Shown in pieces: positions 33,659 to 43,480 of a DNA stretch of 64,000 nucleotides. Both the position numbers and the translations under genes were made by a program. The notes beneath the pieces were generated by a model, which was given only the letters and a program-made list of their open reading frames with translations, had not been told where the DNA came from and ran no database searches. The stretch comes from Thalassotalea euphylliae (GTDB lineage Bacteria > Pseudomonadota > Gammaproteobacteria > Enterobacterales > Alteromonadaceae). Position 1 is the stretch's first letter. The number at the start of each line of letters is the position of its first letter. The stretch is taken from contig NZ_QUOU01000001.1 of NCBI RefSeq assembly GCF_003390335.1, positions 62,001 to 126,000 of the forward strand. Reading direction: 5' to 3'.

Positions 33659-36600
33659 ATGTTTGCCAATTGGCAGTTAATCGCCGTCAGTTTAAGCTAT
33701 ATCGGATTGCTGTTTGGTATCGCTTATCTTGGCGACAAATACCGACATCACCTGACCAAGCAGTGGCAGCCACTGATTTACGCGATGACCATGGGGGTTT
33801 ACTGTACCTCGTGGAGTTTTATGGGCACCACTGGGCAGGCAGCGACTGACTTTTTCTCTCACCTCCCTATTTTTCTGGGGCCGATTTTACTGTTTGTCTT
33901 TGCGTGGCCATTTCTGATGCGCATGATTCGGGTCAGTATCAAATTGAACCTGACCTCAATAGCCGATCTACTGGCCGCGCGTTTTGGCAAATCCCATAAC
34001 TTAGCGATTCTGGTGACCATTGTCGCACTGGTGGGGACGATGCCGTACCTTGCCTTGCAACTTAAAGCCATTGTTTACTCTTTTGAGCAGCTACAAGGGC
34101 GTGCGCTGGTGAGTTCAGCCCAGCTGGGACTGATCATTAGCATGGTACTTGCGGGGTTTACCATCGTCTTTGGCGTTCGCCAGCTTGATGTGACCGAGCG
34201 TCATCCGGGGGTGATGTTGGCGATTGCGTTTGAGTCTCTGGTGAAGTTATTTGCGTTTGTCACTATCGGCATTTTTGTCTGCTTTTTTCTTTTCGATTCG
34301 CCACTGGCTCTGTGGGAACAAGCTGGCGCGCAGGCGCAAGTTGAAGAGCAACTCGCTTTTTCCAATATCACTGGCTGGTTGGCAATGTTGATCATAGTGA
34401 TGGCCGCTTTTTTGTCACTACCGCGCCAATTTCAGGTAATGGTGGTTGAGCTGCAAGACGAGCGTGACACGAGACTTGCACGTTCGCTATTTCCTATTTA
34501 CCTCTTTATTTTTGCGGTGTTAGCGATTCCGATGGGCTTGGCGGGCAAGGAACTACTGGGCAATCAAGTGCCGGCTGATACATATGTTTTATTCCTGCCG
34601 GCGGCTAGTGGTCAGGCTTGGATGACGTTATTGGCTTTTTTAGGGGCGATATCGGCGGCAAGCTCTATGGTGATTATTGCCGCGATTGCGCTTAGTACTA
34701 TGTTAAGCAACGAGATTATCTTCCCGTTAGTTTATCGCTACCGCTCGCGTAAACAGCAACTGTCATTCGATGAATTTCGCGTTAATTTGCTAAAAATACG
34801 CAAGTTTTTAGTGTTCTTTGTGATTATGCTCGGCTACTTAGTGTTTCTAGTGGCATCGCCAGATGCCTTAGCGGCTCTCGGTGTTGTCGCATTTGGCGCA
34901 TTTGCGCAACTAACCCCTGCCTTGTTAGCTGCATTTTATTGGCGAGGTGCCAGTTTAACGGGGGTTTTCGCGGGTATTTTAGTGGGCTTTTCAATGTGGC
35001 TATTTTTAAGCTTCCTGCCACAACTGGGGATCAGTGTTGACGGCTTCAGTGATGCCTTAGTCAACAGCAGCACTATGGTGAGTTTATTCAGTTTGGTGGC
35101 TAATATTTTTGTCATGTACACCGTTTCTCAAATTAGTCGTCAAAGTGTGCAAGAGCGCGTACAAGCCTCTGTATTTCTAGAATGGCAACCAACCGTCACC
35201 GCAACGAAACAGCACAAAAAAGCAGTTAGCCCGAAAGAGCTAGAACTGCTTGTTTCACGCTTTATTGGTCAAGACAAAGCGCGAGAAAGCTTTGCCAGTT
35301 TTGATGCCTCGGTGAATAAGGTGGTTATTGGCGCCGCCCAATACAACCAGCAATTGTTGCACTTCACCGAGAGTAAGTTAGCGAGCACTATGGGCGCATC
35401 ATCAGCGCGTTTGGTGTTGTCGTCTGCACTAGAGGGGCGAGACTTCGCGTTAGACGAGTTAGCCATATTAGTTGAGGAAGCATCCAGCCAGCAGCAGCAA
35501 TTTGGTCAGTCATTGCTGCAAAGTGCAATAGAAAACGCCAGCGAAGGTATCTCGATTATTGATAAATCATTGAATTTAGTGGCGTGGAATAAAAAGTACC
35601 TTGAACTGTTTGGCTATCCGGAATCGCTTGTTTATGTTGGTAGCCCTATCGCTTCACTGATTCGCTTTAACCTAGAGCGAGATTTATACGCCGCAAAAAA
35701 CATTGAACAGCAAGTGCAACGTCGTATTGATTTTTTGCGCCAAGGTAGCCCGCACAGCTCAGAGCGCGAGTTAGGCGATAAGGTGATTCGCATTCAAGGT
35801 AACCCATTACCTGATGGCGGTTTTGTGATGCTGTTTTCCGATATCAGTGCCTATCGACGAGCAGAGCAAGTACTGAAAGATGCCAATGTCGATCTAGAGG
35901 CACGGGTCAATGAACGCACCGAAAAGTTGGCCAATGCTAACCGTGAGTTAGCGCGAGCGAGAGAAAAGGCTGAGCAGGCACATTACCAAAAAAGTTTGTA
36001 TTTAAAAGCGTGTAGCCATGATTTGATGCAACCGATTGAGGCGGCACGTCTCTTCAGTGAAGCATTGGCTAACCAGTCGTTGTCTGCGCAACAGCAGCGT
36101 CAGGTTGACAACATCAGCAATTCGCTCAAAGTGGCTAACGAATTGTTGTCAGATCTCGCTGAAATCACGCGTATTGAAAGCGGCAAAATAAGTCCGAATG
36201 TTGAACCTTTTGCTTTGCAAACCTTATTTGATGAAATCGCCAGTGAGTTTTCATTGTCTGCTCAGCAGCACGGTGTTGAATTTCAGGTGATGCCAACCAA
36301 AGTTTGGGTCTACTCTGATGGTTACTTGTTGCGCCGTATGTTGCAAAACTTGATCACCAATGCTTTTCGCTATGCCAGCCCAGGTCGGCTGTTATTAGGG
36401 GTTAGGCGCAGTCATAACAAAGTGCTCATTCAAGTGATCGATACTGGCCCCGGTATCCCAGCGGCGCAACAGACCGCCGTATTTGAGCAGTTTACACAGC
36501 TGGCTCAAGAACAACACAGTGGTAAAGGGCTGGGCTTAGGACTCAGCATCACTAAGGGCATCAGCCAAGTATTGGGGCATCAGCTGTCACTGGTTGCTCT

Positions 36601-37096
36601 GCAAGGCCATGGTTGTTGTTTTTCGATAGCTGTTCCGCGAGTAGAGGCGGTTAGCAAGCCCATTATGCAAGCCAACAAGCCTGCGACACTCAACGGCATT
36701 TGTGTACTTTGCGTTGATGACGATGAAGATGTGCTCGCGGGGATGGTGGAGATGCTATCGAGTTGGCATTGTGAAGTGCTGGCGGCCAACAGCGCAGCGA
36801 GTGCGTTAACAATGTTTGCACAACATAAGCTTAGCATCGACATTCTGTTGGTTGATTATCAGCTGTCGGCAACCGACAATGGCATCGAATTGATCCAAGC
36901 AATGCGGGCGATGACCAATGTTTATTTGCCCGCCATCTTAGTGAGCGCCAGCAGTGAGTATGCGCTCGATGACAAAGCCGCAGCAAACGAGATAGGGTTT
37001 ATGCGAAAGATGGTCAAGCCCGCTGCGTTAAGGGCGTTGATGAGCGCCAAATTGAGTGAACAATTACATCGCCAATTTATCGCAGAGCGAGGCTAA
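33659..37096 (+). CDS. crbS: Symporter-type hybrid histidine kinase CrbS
   Basis: A 1145-residue hybrid sensor. Domain order: N-terminal SSS transporter-like domain with ~13 membrane segments (1-490), a linker, a PAS domain with PAS-associated C-terminal segment (about 620-740, NASEGISIIDKSLNLVAWNKKYLELFGYPE), coiled coil (about 745-775), HisKA with phosphoacceptor H787 (ACSHDLMQPIEAARLF), HATPase_c (TNAFRYASPG, GKGLGLGLSI) and a C-terminal receiver with D1066. In Vibrio cholerae CrbS signals through CrbR to control acs and the acetate switch. The substrate sensed is not known. Confidence 0.92.
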   Translation: MFANWQLIAVSLSYIGLLFGIAYLGDKYRHHLTKQWQPLIYAMTMGVYCTSWSFMGTTGQAATDFFSHLPIFLGPILLFVFAWPFLMRMIRVSIKLNLTSIADLLAARFGKSHNLAILVTIVALVGTMPYLALQLKAIVYSFEQLQGRALVSSAQLGLIISMVLAGFTIVFGVRQLDVTERHPGVMLAIAFESLVKLFAFVTIGIFVCFFLFDSPLALWEQAGAQAQVEEQLAFSNITGWLAMLIIVMAAFLSLPRQFQVMVVELQDERDTRLARSLFPIYLFIFAVLAIPMGLAGKELLGNQVPADTYVLFLPAASGQAWMTLLAFLGAISAASSMVIIAAIALSTMLSNEIIFPLVYRYRSRKQQLSFDEFRVNLLKIRKFLVFFVIMLGYLVFLVASPDALAALGVVAFGAFAQLTPALLAAFYWRGASLTGVFAGILVGFSMWLFLSFLPQLGISVDGFSDALVNSSTMVSLFSLVANIFVMYTVSQISRQSVQERVQASVFLEWQPTVTATKQHKKAVSPKELELLVSRFIGQDKARESFASFDASVNKVVIGAAQYNQQLLHFTESKLASTMGASSARLVLSSALEGRDFALDELAILVEEASSQQQQFGQSLLQSAIENASEGISIIDKSLNLVAWNKKYLELFGYPESLVYVGSPIASLIRFNLERDLYAAKNIEQQVQRRIDFLRQGSPHSSERELGDKVIRIQGNPLPDGGFVMLFSDISAYRRAEQVLKDANVDLEARVNERTEKLANANRELARAREKAEQAHYQKSLYLKACSHDLMQPIEAARLFSEALANQSLSAQQQRQVDNISNSLKVANELLSDLAEITRIESGKISPNVEPFALQTLFDEIASEFSLSAQQHGVEFQVMPTKVWVYSDGYLLRRMLQNLITNAFRYASPGRLLLGVRRSHNKVLIQVIDTGPGIPAAQQTAVFEQFTQLAQEQHSGKGLGLGLSITKGISQVLGHQLSLVALQGHGCCFSIAVPRVEAVSKPIMQANKPATLNGICVLCVDDDEDVLAGMVEMLSSWHCEVLAANSAASALTMFAQHKLSIDILLVDYQLSATDNGIELIQAMRAMTNVYLPAILVSASSEYALDDKAAANEIGFMRKMVKPAALRALMSAKLSEQLHRQFIAERG

Positions 37097-37185
37097 TGTC
37101 GCGATATTAACCTGTCTATGCCTCAGCTAATGCCAATGCCCGCCAAATCAGTGTACTTAGCCCATCATATTGGCACCAGTGCTCG

Positions 37186-37842
37186 TTAATTGCTCAAGTC
37201 CTGATCGCTTAGGTCGAGGTGACTAATGGCAATCACGGCTTGCGTGCGATTGCGGACGTTAAGCTTTTTAAAAATTGCGGTCGCGTGTGCTTTGATCGTG
37301 GCCTCAGAGACATTGAGATCGTAAGCAATTTGCTTGTTGAGCATCCCTTGTGCAAACATCATCAGAATTTTGTGCTGTTGTTGGGTCAAACTCGCCACCC
37401 GCTCGGCGATATCGTGGCACTCTTCAACTGGCGATTGGGCACTAAACTGGGCAGGCAACCATTGCTTGCCGTTGAGAATTTCAATAATGGCTTGATAGAT
37501 CGCAGCGACTGGCGTTGATTTGGGGATAAAGCCTTGCGCACCTAAGTCGATTGCTTTGTTCATTGTGTCGTTGTCTTCATGGGCTGACATGATGACGACC
37601 GGAATCTGCGGGTGATGCTTGCGCACATTAATGAGGTTGTTGAAGCCATGACCACCGGGAATATTCAGATCCAAAATAAGTAGATCAGCATCTTGGTGGC
37701 TTGAGAGCTGGCTGTCTAGCTCAGCGATGGTTTCGGCTTCCAGCCATTGGCATGGCGTAATGCGCTGTGACAAGGTGGTGAGCAACGCTTGTCGAAATAA
37801 CGGATGATCGTCAGCTATTATTATTTTATCAGGCTGAATCAT
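37186..37842 (-). CDS. crbR: LuxR-type response regulator CrbR
   Basis: A 218-residue NarL/FixJ-family response regulator. The receiver domain begins KIIIADDHPLFRQAL, with phosphoacceptor D58 in LLILDLNIPGG. The C-terminal LuxR HTH has LTQQQHKILMMFAQGMLNKQIAYDLNVSEATIKAHATAIFKKLNVRNR. The ATG at 37842 has AGGA about eight bases upstream. It is convergent with crbS, the usual partner layout, and by analogy with Vibrio should activate acs. Start extensions are possible but not supported. Confidence 0.9.
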   Translation of the reverse strand: MIQPDKIIIADDHPLFRQALLTTLSQRITPCQWLEAETIAELDSQLSSHQDADLLILDLNIPGGHGFNNLINVRKHHPQIPVVIMSAHEDNDTMNKAIDLGAQGFIPKSTPVAAIYQAIIEILNGKQWLPAQFSAQSPVEECHDIAERVASLTQQQHKILMMFAQGMLNKQIAYDLNVSEATIKAHATAIFKKLNVRNRTQAVIAISHLDLSDQDLSN

Positions 37843-37934
37843 GCACTTATCCTGTTGTAATCTCCTAGGCCAGTAACGCACTATAGCTTATGTATTGGCA
37901 ATTGGGAATTGTGCTAGCGGTTACCGTTCGCGAT

Positions 37935-37962
37935 CAAAAAAGGTGGCTGATGCCACCTTTTT
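37935..37962 (-). terminator. Intrinsic terminator after pepD
   Basis: A GGTGGC / GCCACC stem with a TGAT loop and A- and T-runs on both sides (37936-37941 and 37958-37962), 25 bp past the leftward pepD stop. It could work in both directions. Confidence 0.88.
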
Positions 37963-37986
37963 AAACGCTTACAGCATTAACTCACA

Positions 37987-39456
37987 CTACTTTGCCGGAA
38001 TATTTTTTAGTACAGCTAATAGTAGCTGCCAGTACTGGCCTACCGTTTCAACATTGACCTTTTCATCAGGCGAATGTGGGAACTTAATGGTTGGGCCAAA
38101 TGACACCATGTCCCAGTGTGGGTAAGCTGTTTTAAATAAACCACATTCTAGCCCAGCGTGAATGACCATGATCTCCGGCAATTTACCAAACTCAGCTTGA
38201 TAAGTTTCGCGCACGACTTGCATCACCGGTGAGCTGGTATCTGGCTGCCAACCCGGATAAGCGCCGCTAAATTCAATGGTTGCACCCGCGAGGTCAAATA
38301 CTGAACGCACGGTTTCTTCGGTGGCTAATCGGCCATCATCGTGCAAGCTGCGGATCAGGGTTTGCGCGACAAATTTGCGCCCTTTGGTGCGCATTACGCC
38401 AAGGTTTAGCGAGGTTTCAGCGATCCCTTCAATGTCATCACTCATGCGGACGACACCGTTAGGGCAAGCGTTTAACGCATTAAGTATGTTGAGCTGACAT
38501 GCCTTTGACCAACATTGTTGAAAGTCTTCTGGCGAGATAAGCAGCATGTCGAGGTCAGTTTCGATCGCCTTTAAGTTGTCGCGCGCCTGTGCCAAATAGT
38601 CAGCAACGGCTGTTTTCAGCGCTGGCACATTCGCTTTGGCTACAACAAAGCTAGCGTTGGCTTCACGAGGGATCGCATTGCGCAGGCTACCGCCGTTAAG
38701 CTCAGTCAGTTGAATATCGAATTGTTTAACTGCTGACAGTAAAAAACGCACCAATAACTTGTTGGCATTGGCGCGGCCCGTGTCAATATCAACACCGGAA
38801 TGGCCACCTTTTAAGCCTGACAATGACACGTTAAATGCTTGGTAGTCAGCAGGAACTGATTCCGTTTCGATGGCAAAGCTCGCATTGCCGTCGATACCAC
38901 CAGCACAGCCCATGTAAACTTCACCTTCTTGCTCAGAATCCGTATTGATCAAGATGTCGCCGTCGAATTCACCCGGTTGTAATCCGAAGGCACCTGTCAT
39001 ACCAGCTTCTTCATCAATCGTAACCAGCACTTCCAATGGGCCGTGGGCTATGTCATCACTTGCCAATACCGCCAGTGCTGAGGCTAAACCAATACCATTG
39101 TCAGCACCTAGCGTAGTGTCTTTTGCTGTGACCCATAAGCCATCGGCTTCTGCAACCGTGTATGGCTGAATCGGGTCGGTTAAGAAGTCATGTGTTGTAT
39201 CGTTGTTTTTTTGCGGCACCATATCCATGTGTGCTTGCAGAATGACGCCTTTTTTATCTTCCATGCCCGCTGTTGCTGGCTTCTTTAAAATCAGGTTACC
39301 AACGGCGTCTTCTTTTACGGAAATACCTAGCTCTTTTGCCCAAGACTGAATCCAAGCCGAAATGGCTTGTTCGTGTTTTGAGGGGTGCGGAATACTGCAA
39401 ATTTTTTCAAATAGCTGCCAAAGGGTATTTGGCGAAAGTTGTGCTAACTGCGACAT
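37987..39456 (-). CDS. pepD: Aminoacyl-histidine dipeptidase PepD (cytosol nonspecific dipeptidase)
   Basis: M20C-family zinc dipeptidase of 489 residues cleaving Xaa-His and other dipeptides. Metal and catalytic motifs are visible: VILQAHMDMVP, LGADNGIGLASALAVL, VTIDEEAGMTGAFGL and a C-terminal IHAGLECGLF. The dimerisation/lid domain with GLKGGHSGVDID is intact. It is a single-gene unit with a terminator downstream and a hairpin in its leader. Confidence 0.96.
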   Translation of the reverse strand: MSQLAQLSPNTLWQLFEKICSIPHPSKHEQAISAWIQSWAKELGISVKEDAVGNLILKKPATAGMEDKKGVILQAHMDMVPQKNNDTTHDFLTDPIQPYTVAEADGLWVTAKDTTLGADNGIGLASALAVLASDDIAHGPLEVLVTIDEEAGMTGAFGLQPGEFDGDILINTDSEQEGEVYMGCAGGIDGNASFAIETESVPADYQAFNVSLSGLKGGHSGVDIDTGRANANKLLVRFLLSAVKQFDIQLTELNGGSLRNAIPREANASFVVAKANVPALKTAVADYLAQARDNLKAIETDLDMLLISPEDFQQCWSKACQLNILNALNACPNGVVRMSDDIEGIAETSLNLGVMRTKGRKFVAQTLIRSLHDDGRLATEETVRSVFDLAGATIEFSGAYPGWQPDTSSPVMQVVRETYQAEFGKLPEIMVIHAGLECGLFKTAYPHWDMVSFGPTIKFPHSPDEKVNVETVGQYWQLLLAVLKNIPAK

Positions 39457-39475
39457 TGTTTTACCTATAAAATTA

Positions 39476-39515
39476 AACGCCAGCCGCTGTGGTATTGAGG
39501 CAGAAGGCTGGCGTT
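39476..39515 (-). terminator. Hairpin between slmA and pepD (possible terminator)
   Basis: Perfect 10-bp stem AACGCCAGCC (39476-39485) / GGCTGGCGTT (39506-39515) with a 20-base loop. Read leftward it is followed by TTTAATTTTATAGG, T-rich but interrupted. It could end slmA transcription or attenuate pepD. Confidence 0.5.
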
Positions 39516-39584
39516 AGTGTTTATGCTGTTCAGGAGCTTGCTCTGATCAAAAGCTTTTGATGGCTTGTTAGGGCGAGAGCTAAC

Positions 39585-40169
39585 TTACTTGCTCGCCATT
39601 AAAAACTGCCATTGCTCGTTAAATTCGTCACTTGGTTTTTTACTGAAACCAGAGCGCACGTATTGGCTGATTTTCCCTTCAGCGAATGAAACTAACAGAT
39701 TAGCTAACGCCTGCTCTGAAATTTCAAAACCTTTACCTTCGCGCAGCTTGCGCTCGCGTAGTACTTGTTTAAATTGTGATTCTAATTTCTCAAAGAATTG
39801 ATTGACACGTGCACGCAAACGTTCGTTTTCACCCATCAGTGCATCGCCCGACAAAATACGACACATACCTGGGTTGCGCTCAGCGAATATTAGCAATACA
39901 TGTAAAATGTGATGACAGCGGATCACGGCTTCTTTGTGATCGGTCAAAATTAAGTTGATACGAGAAAAAATAGACTCTTCAATAAACTCGATCAAGCCTT
40001 CGAACATGCGCGCCTTAGATGGGAAATGGCGATATAGTGCAGCTTCAGAGACACCCACTTCGGCGGCAAGTTTTGCCGTAGTAATACGCTGGCCGGGGCT
40101 TGATTGTAACATCAGCGCTAAACATTCAAGGATTTGCTGTTTACGGTTAGGTTTTTCGGTGGTTGACAT
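39585..40169 (-). CDS. slmA: Nucleoid occlusion factor SlmA
   Basis: TetR-fold DNA-binding protein of 194 residues that binds chromosomal SBS sites and blocks FtsZ ring assembly over the nucleoid. The HTH is TTAKLAAEVGVSEAALYRHFPSKARMFEGL. The whole chain, including RILSGDALMGENERLRARVNQFFEKLE and the C-terminal QWQFLMASK, matches SlmA beyond the generic TetR pattern. It sits in the conserved coaBC-slmA neighbourhood, 126 bp from coaBC. Confidence 0.94.
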   Translation of the reverse strand: MSTTEKPNRKQQILECLALMLQSSPGQRITTAKLAAEVGVSEAALYRHFPSKARMFEGLIEFIEESIFSRINLILTDHKEAVIRCHHILHVLLIFAERNPGMCRILSGDALMGENERLRARVNQFFEKLESQFKQVLRERKLREGKGFEISEQALANLLVSFAEGKISQYVRSGFSKKPSDEFNEQWQFLMASK

Positions 40170-40295
40170 CTAAAACTTCTCAGTCGAATTGTTGTTGATT
40201 TTATCGCCGTGATTTTAGCGGCTCGGTGATACTAACATCAAGCGCGCTACGACAAATATGATGTAGCGCAAATTGTTACGTTAGTAAGCAAATAC

Positions 40296-41507
40296 TTACG
40301 CCTTGCGCTCTGCTTTTGATGAAATAATCGCCACTAGCTCTTTCGCTAGCTGAGATTTGCTGGTCAATGCCAGCTCAGTTCTATCGTCGGCAGAAAATAC
40401 GGTGAGCGCGTTGTCATCACTGTTAAAGCCTTGACCTGAGAGTGAGACGTTATTCGCCGCAATCAAATCCAGGTTCTTGCGCTGTAATTTGCCGCGTGCA
40501 TATTGCTCAACGTCTTGTGTCTCAGCGGCAAAGCCAACGGTAAATGGGCGGCCTTGGGTCAGTCCTGCGACATCGGCGACAATATCTGGGTTTTTCACCA
40601 TACTGATCTGCATTGCGTCTTCGTGTTTTTTGATTTTTTGATCGGCAACTTGGGCAACACGATAGTCAGCAACTGCGGCACAAGCCACGAAGATATTGGC
40701 ACTGGTCGCGTGTGACAGTGCTTGTTGATGCATTTCTGCGGCCGTAATCACAGGGATGAAGTCAGCACCTTGTGGTGGTGCTAGCTTAGTTGGTCCTGAA
40801 ATTAAGGTGACTTTAGCACCGGCCTCTAGTGCCGCTTGTGCAACAGCGTAGCCCATTTTACCTGAGCTGTGATTAGAGATGTACCGCACGGGGTCGATAG
40901 GCTCTTGCGTTGGCCCAGCCGTTATCACCCAGTGCTGGCCCGCAAGCAATTGCTGGTTTGTACTGAGCACTTCAATAACCCCCGAGACGAGTTCTGGCAC
41001 ATCAAGCATACGGCCAAGGCCGACATCGCCACAGGCTTGTTCACCACTGCCAGGGCCAAGTAGGGTAGCGCCATATGCTGTTAGCGCGGCAACATTTTTT
41101 TGGGTCATCGGGTTGTGCCACATTTGTTGATTCATTGCCGGCGCAATTGCCAATGGCGCTGCTGTTGCTAGGGCAATTGTGGTCAGTAAATCGTCTGCCA
41201 TTCCGTGTGCTAATTTCGCAATCGTATTCGCGGTGGCAGGGGCGACGACCACTAAATCAGCCCATTTTGCCAATTCAATGTGTCCCATGGCGAGCTCGGC
41301 TTGTGGATCGAGTAAGTCATCTGATACTGGGTTAGCGGACACTGCTTGTAACGATAACGGTGTAACAAATGCTTTGGCAGACTCAGTGACGACAACACGC
41401 ACATTCGCCCCTTGCTCTTTGAGCCTTCTTACCAGCTCTGGCCCTTTGTAGGCGGCAATTCCACCAGTAATTCCTAAGACAATGTTTTTATTATGTAAAG
41501 CTTGCAT
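40296..41507 (-). CDS. coaBC: Bifunctional phosphopantothenoylcysteine decarboxylase/phosphopantothenate-cysteine ligase
   Basis: CoaBC (Dfp), 403 residues, steps two and three of CoA synthesis from pantothenate. The N-terminal flavoprotein CoaC has GITGGIAAYKGPELVRRLKEQG, the catalytic His in MGHIELAKWAD and PAMNQQMW. The C-terminal CoaB domain has ITAGPTQEPIDPVRYISNHSSGKMGYA and the KMVKNPDI-type lysine segment MVKNPDIVADV. It is divergent from radC, as in many gammaproteobacteria. Confidence 0.96.
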   Translation of the reverse strand: MQALHNKNIVLGITGGIAAYKGPELVRRLKEQGANVRVVVTESAKAFVTPLSLQAVSANPVSDDLLDPQAELAMGHIELAKWADLVVVAPATANTIAKLAHGMADDLLTTIALATAAPLAIAPAMNQQMWHNPMTQKNVAALTAYGATLLGPGSGEQACGDVGLGRMLDVPELVSGVIEVLSTNQQLLAGQHWVITAGPTQEPIDPVRYISNHSSGKMGYAVAQAALEAGAKVTLISGPTKLAPPQGADFIPVITAAEMHQQALSHATSANIFVACAAVADYRVAQVADQKIKKHEDAMQISMVKNPDIVADVAGLTQGRPFTVGFAAETQDVEQYARGKLQRKNLDLIAANNVSLSGQGFNSDDNALTVFSADDRTELALTSKSQLAKELVAIISSKAERKA

Positions 41508-41603
41508 ATGTTGCTAATCTTAAAACCGAATGGCTTGATACTTTAACGATGAGCCGCAGTATATCAAGGATAAGATTCAAGGATAAAGTAAAAGGAGTTA
41601 ACC

Positions 41604-42275
41604 ATGTTAAAGACTTGGCCAGCGCAAGAGCGTCCGCGTGAAAAGTTGTTGCAACAAGGCCCTGCGGCGCTGAGTGACGCAGAGTTATTGGCGATTTTTC
41701 TGCGCACTGGGGTCAAAGGGTGTTCGGTTGTTGACTTGGCGCGCCAACTATTGAACAACTTTGGCAGTATTGCCGCCATTTATCAGGCGAGCATCAGTGA
41801 TTTTTGCCAAGTTCACGGTTTAGGACAGGCAAAATATGTCCAGTTGCAAGCGTGCTTGGAGATGGCCAAGCGCTACTTGAAGGAGCAGGCCAGTACACAG
41901 CATTATTTGACCAGCTCAAGGCAGACCAAAGACTATCTGATTTCGGAGCTGCGCGGTGAGCGCCATGAAGTATTTGGTGTGGTGTTACTGAGTAGCCAAC
42001 ACGAGGTCATGGGCTTTGAACGTTTGTTTGAAGGAACCATCGACGCGGCGGCCGTCTACCCAAGAGTGGTTGTTGAACGCGTACTTTCGCTCAATGCCGC
42101 TGCCGTCATTTTAGTGCATAACCATCCATCGGGCGTTGCTTCCCCCAGTGACGCTGACCACCGCATTACGCAGCGGTTGATTCAAGCACTTGGGCTAATT
42201 GAGGTACCTGTGCTCGACCATCTTGTCGTCGCTAACCACCAATGTTACTCGTTTGCCGAGCACGGTCAGCTGTAA
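41604..42275 (+). CDS. radC: RadC family JAB1/MPN metalloprotein
   Basis: A 223-residue RadC protein. The N-terminal helix-hairpin-helix region (RPREKLLQQGPAALSDAELLAIFLRTGV) is followed by a JAB1/MPN domain with the metal motif HNHPSGVASPSDAD. The original link to DNA repair is disputed and the role is unresolved. In E. coli radC directly precedes rpmB; here a three-gene module lies between them. Confidence 0.95.
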   Translation: MLKTWPAQERPREKLLQQGPAALSDAELLAIFLRTGVKGCSVVDLARQLLNNFGSIAAIYQASISDFCQVHGLGQAKYVQLQACLEMAKRYLKEQASTQHYLTSSRQTKDYLISELRGERHEVFGVVLLSSQHEVMGFERLFEGTIDAAAVYPRVVVERVLSLNAAAVILVHNHPSGVASPSDADHRITQRLIQALGLIEVPVLDHLVVANHQCYSFAEHGQL

Positions 42276-42409
42276 AGTGGTTGCAAATCAGCATAATGAC
42301 AGCTAGTTTTAGCTAAAGCGTGGTGTTTTTTTGTACACAAAACTATTAACGCTAGGTGATAGCTCAGTGAATCACATTTTTAGTAACAGGAACAAGCAAG
42401 GATTGTCTG

Positions 42410-42721
42410 ATGACCGACAGCAGTAACCATGAGATAGAACGACGCCAATCATTTCGGTTGGACATGGAAAAAGAGTTAGTGACAGTAAGTTGGGCCGATG
42501 AGAGCGGACGCCAATGGAGCAAATCTTTAGCTTGTCTTGATTTTTCACGTGGTGGCGCTCGCGTTGATTGTGATATGGCTATTTCAGAAGACACCCAAGC
42601 GACCATCACGGTTAAAGCAAATTCCCCAGATAAACAGACTTTCCAATGTCGGGTTGTCAGGTGCTCTGAGCAGCCGACAGGTTGGTATGAAATCGCATTT
42701 ACACTCGGTGATAAAGTGTAG
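42410..42721 (+). CDS. PilZ domain protein
   Basis: A 103-residue single-domain PilZ protein. The cyclic-di-GMP binding features are visible: an N-terminal RRQSFRLDME (RxxxR-type) and CLDFSRGGARVD (D/NxSxxG-type). This suggests direct c-di-GMP binding. The ATG is preceded by AAGGA. It is the first gene of the PilZ-ParA-RHH insert between radC and rpmB, 90 bp upstream of parA. The target is unknown. Confidence 0.88.
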   Translation: MTDSSNHEIERRQSFRLDMEKELVTVSWADESGRQWSKSLACLDFSRGGARVDCDMAISEDTQATITVKANSPDKQTFQCRVVRCSEQPTGWYEIAFTLGDKV

Positions 42722-42765
42722 CTAGTGCAGCGTAATGAGAAACGATAATTGAACTATACTGGTTA

Positions 42766-42791
42766 ACAGGTAAGCACGAGATTCTACCTGT
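42766..42791. promoter_or_regulatory. Inverted repeat in the parA promoter
   Basis: ACAGGTA (42766-42772) / TACCTGT (42785-42791), 12 bases apart, directly downstream of a TATACT -10-like hexamer (42755-42760) and 20 bp before the parA ATG. A plausible autoregulatory operator for the ribbon-helix-helix partner. Inference only. Confidence 0.4.
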
Positions 42792-42811
42792 ATTGATAGG
42801 AAGTTAGTGGC

Positions 42812-43480
42812 ATGATGATATTGGTTGGTGGTGAAAAAGGTGGTAGTGGTAAAAGTTGTTTAGCGCAGAATATAGCGGTGTATTTTGCTAAACACAAAAA
42901 CGCCATTGTGTTGATGGTTGATTGTGATCCGCAGCGCACAACCTCAGATTGGATTCAAGCGCGTAACACTGACCCTTCGCTGCCGGCGATAAACTGTATT
43001 CAACTTTACGGTAAAATCCGCAATGATTTGCTAAGTCTCAGTCAGCATTATGATTACGTGGTTGTTGATTGTGGTGGCCAAGATAACTTGGCACTGCGCG
43101 CCGCAATGTCGGTCGCCGACCACGTTGTTATCCCACTTAGGCCGAAACGTCGAGATCTAAAAACAGTCCCTCATATGGAGGACATGCTTAGTACCTGTAA
43201 GATGGTTAACCCGAAAATGCTCGCCTCATTTGTGATCACTCAATGTCCAGCCTTGCCGACTCAAGCCAATCGCATTTTAGAAGCGAAAGAAGTGTGCGCT
43301 TCGTACGGTATTAACGTGTTAAATGCCGTCACTTACAATCGCAATGTCTATGATGACAGTGAAGAGTCGGGTTCTTCGGTATTGGAAAATGAGCCTGACG
43401 GTAAGGCCGCTAAAGAAATGATAGCAATCGCTGAGGAGCTACTTGCGATGAAGCCGGATAACTCTCATGAGTTTAACTGA
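42812..43480 (+). CDS. ParA-family ATPase (solitary partition-type)
   Basis: A 222-residue small ParA/Soj-type ATPase with deviant Walker A KGGSGKS (9-15), VDCDPQRTTSDW (switch I/Walker A') and YVVVDCGGQDN (Walker B). There is no N-terminal HTH, as in type Ib plasmid ParA. The frame overlaps the next gene, a ribbon-helix-helix protein, by 14 bp, the gene arrangement of plasmid ParA/ParG-type systems. Chromosomal function may be positioning of a protein or DNA cargo. AGGA precedes the ATG; an ATG one codon later is equally possible. Confidence 0.9.
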   Translation: MMILVGGEKGGSGKSCLAQNIAVYFAKHKNAIVLMVDCDPQRTTSDWIQARNTDPSLPAINCIQLYGKIRNDLLSLSQHYDYVVVDCGGQDNLALRAAMSVADHVVIPLRPKRRDLKTVPHMEDMLSTCKMVNPKMLASFVITQCPALPTQANRILEAKEVCASYGINVLNAVTYNRNVYDDSEESGSSVLENEPDGKAAKEMIAIAEELLAMKPDNSHEFN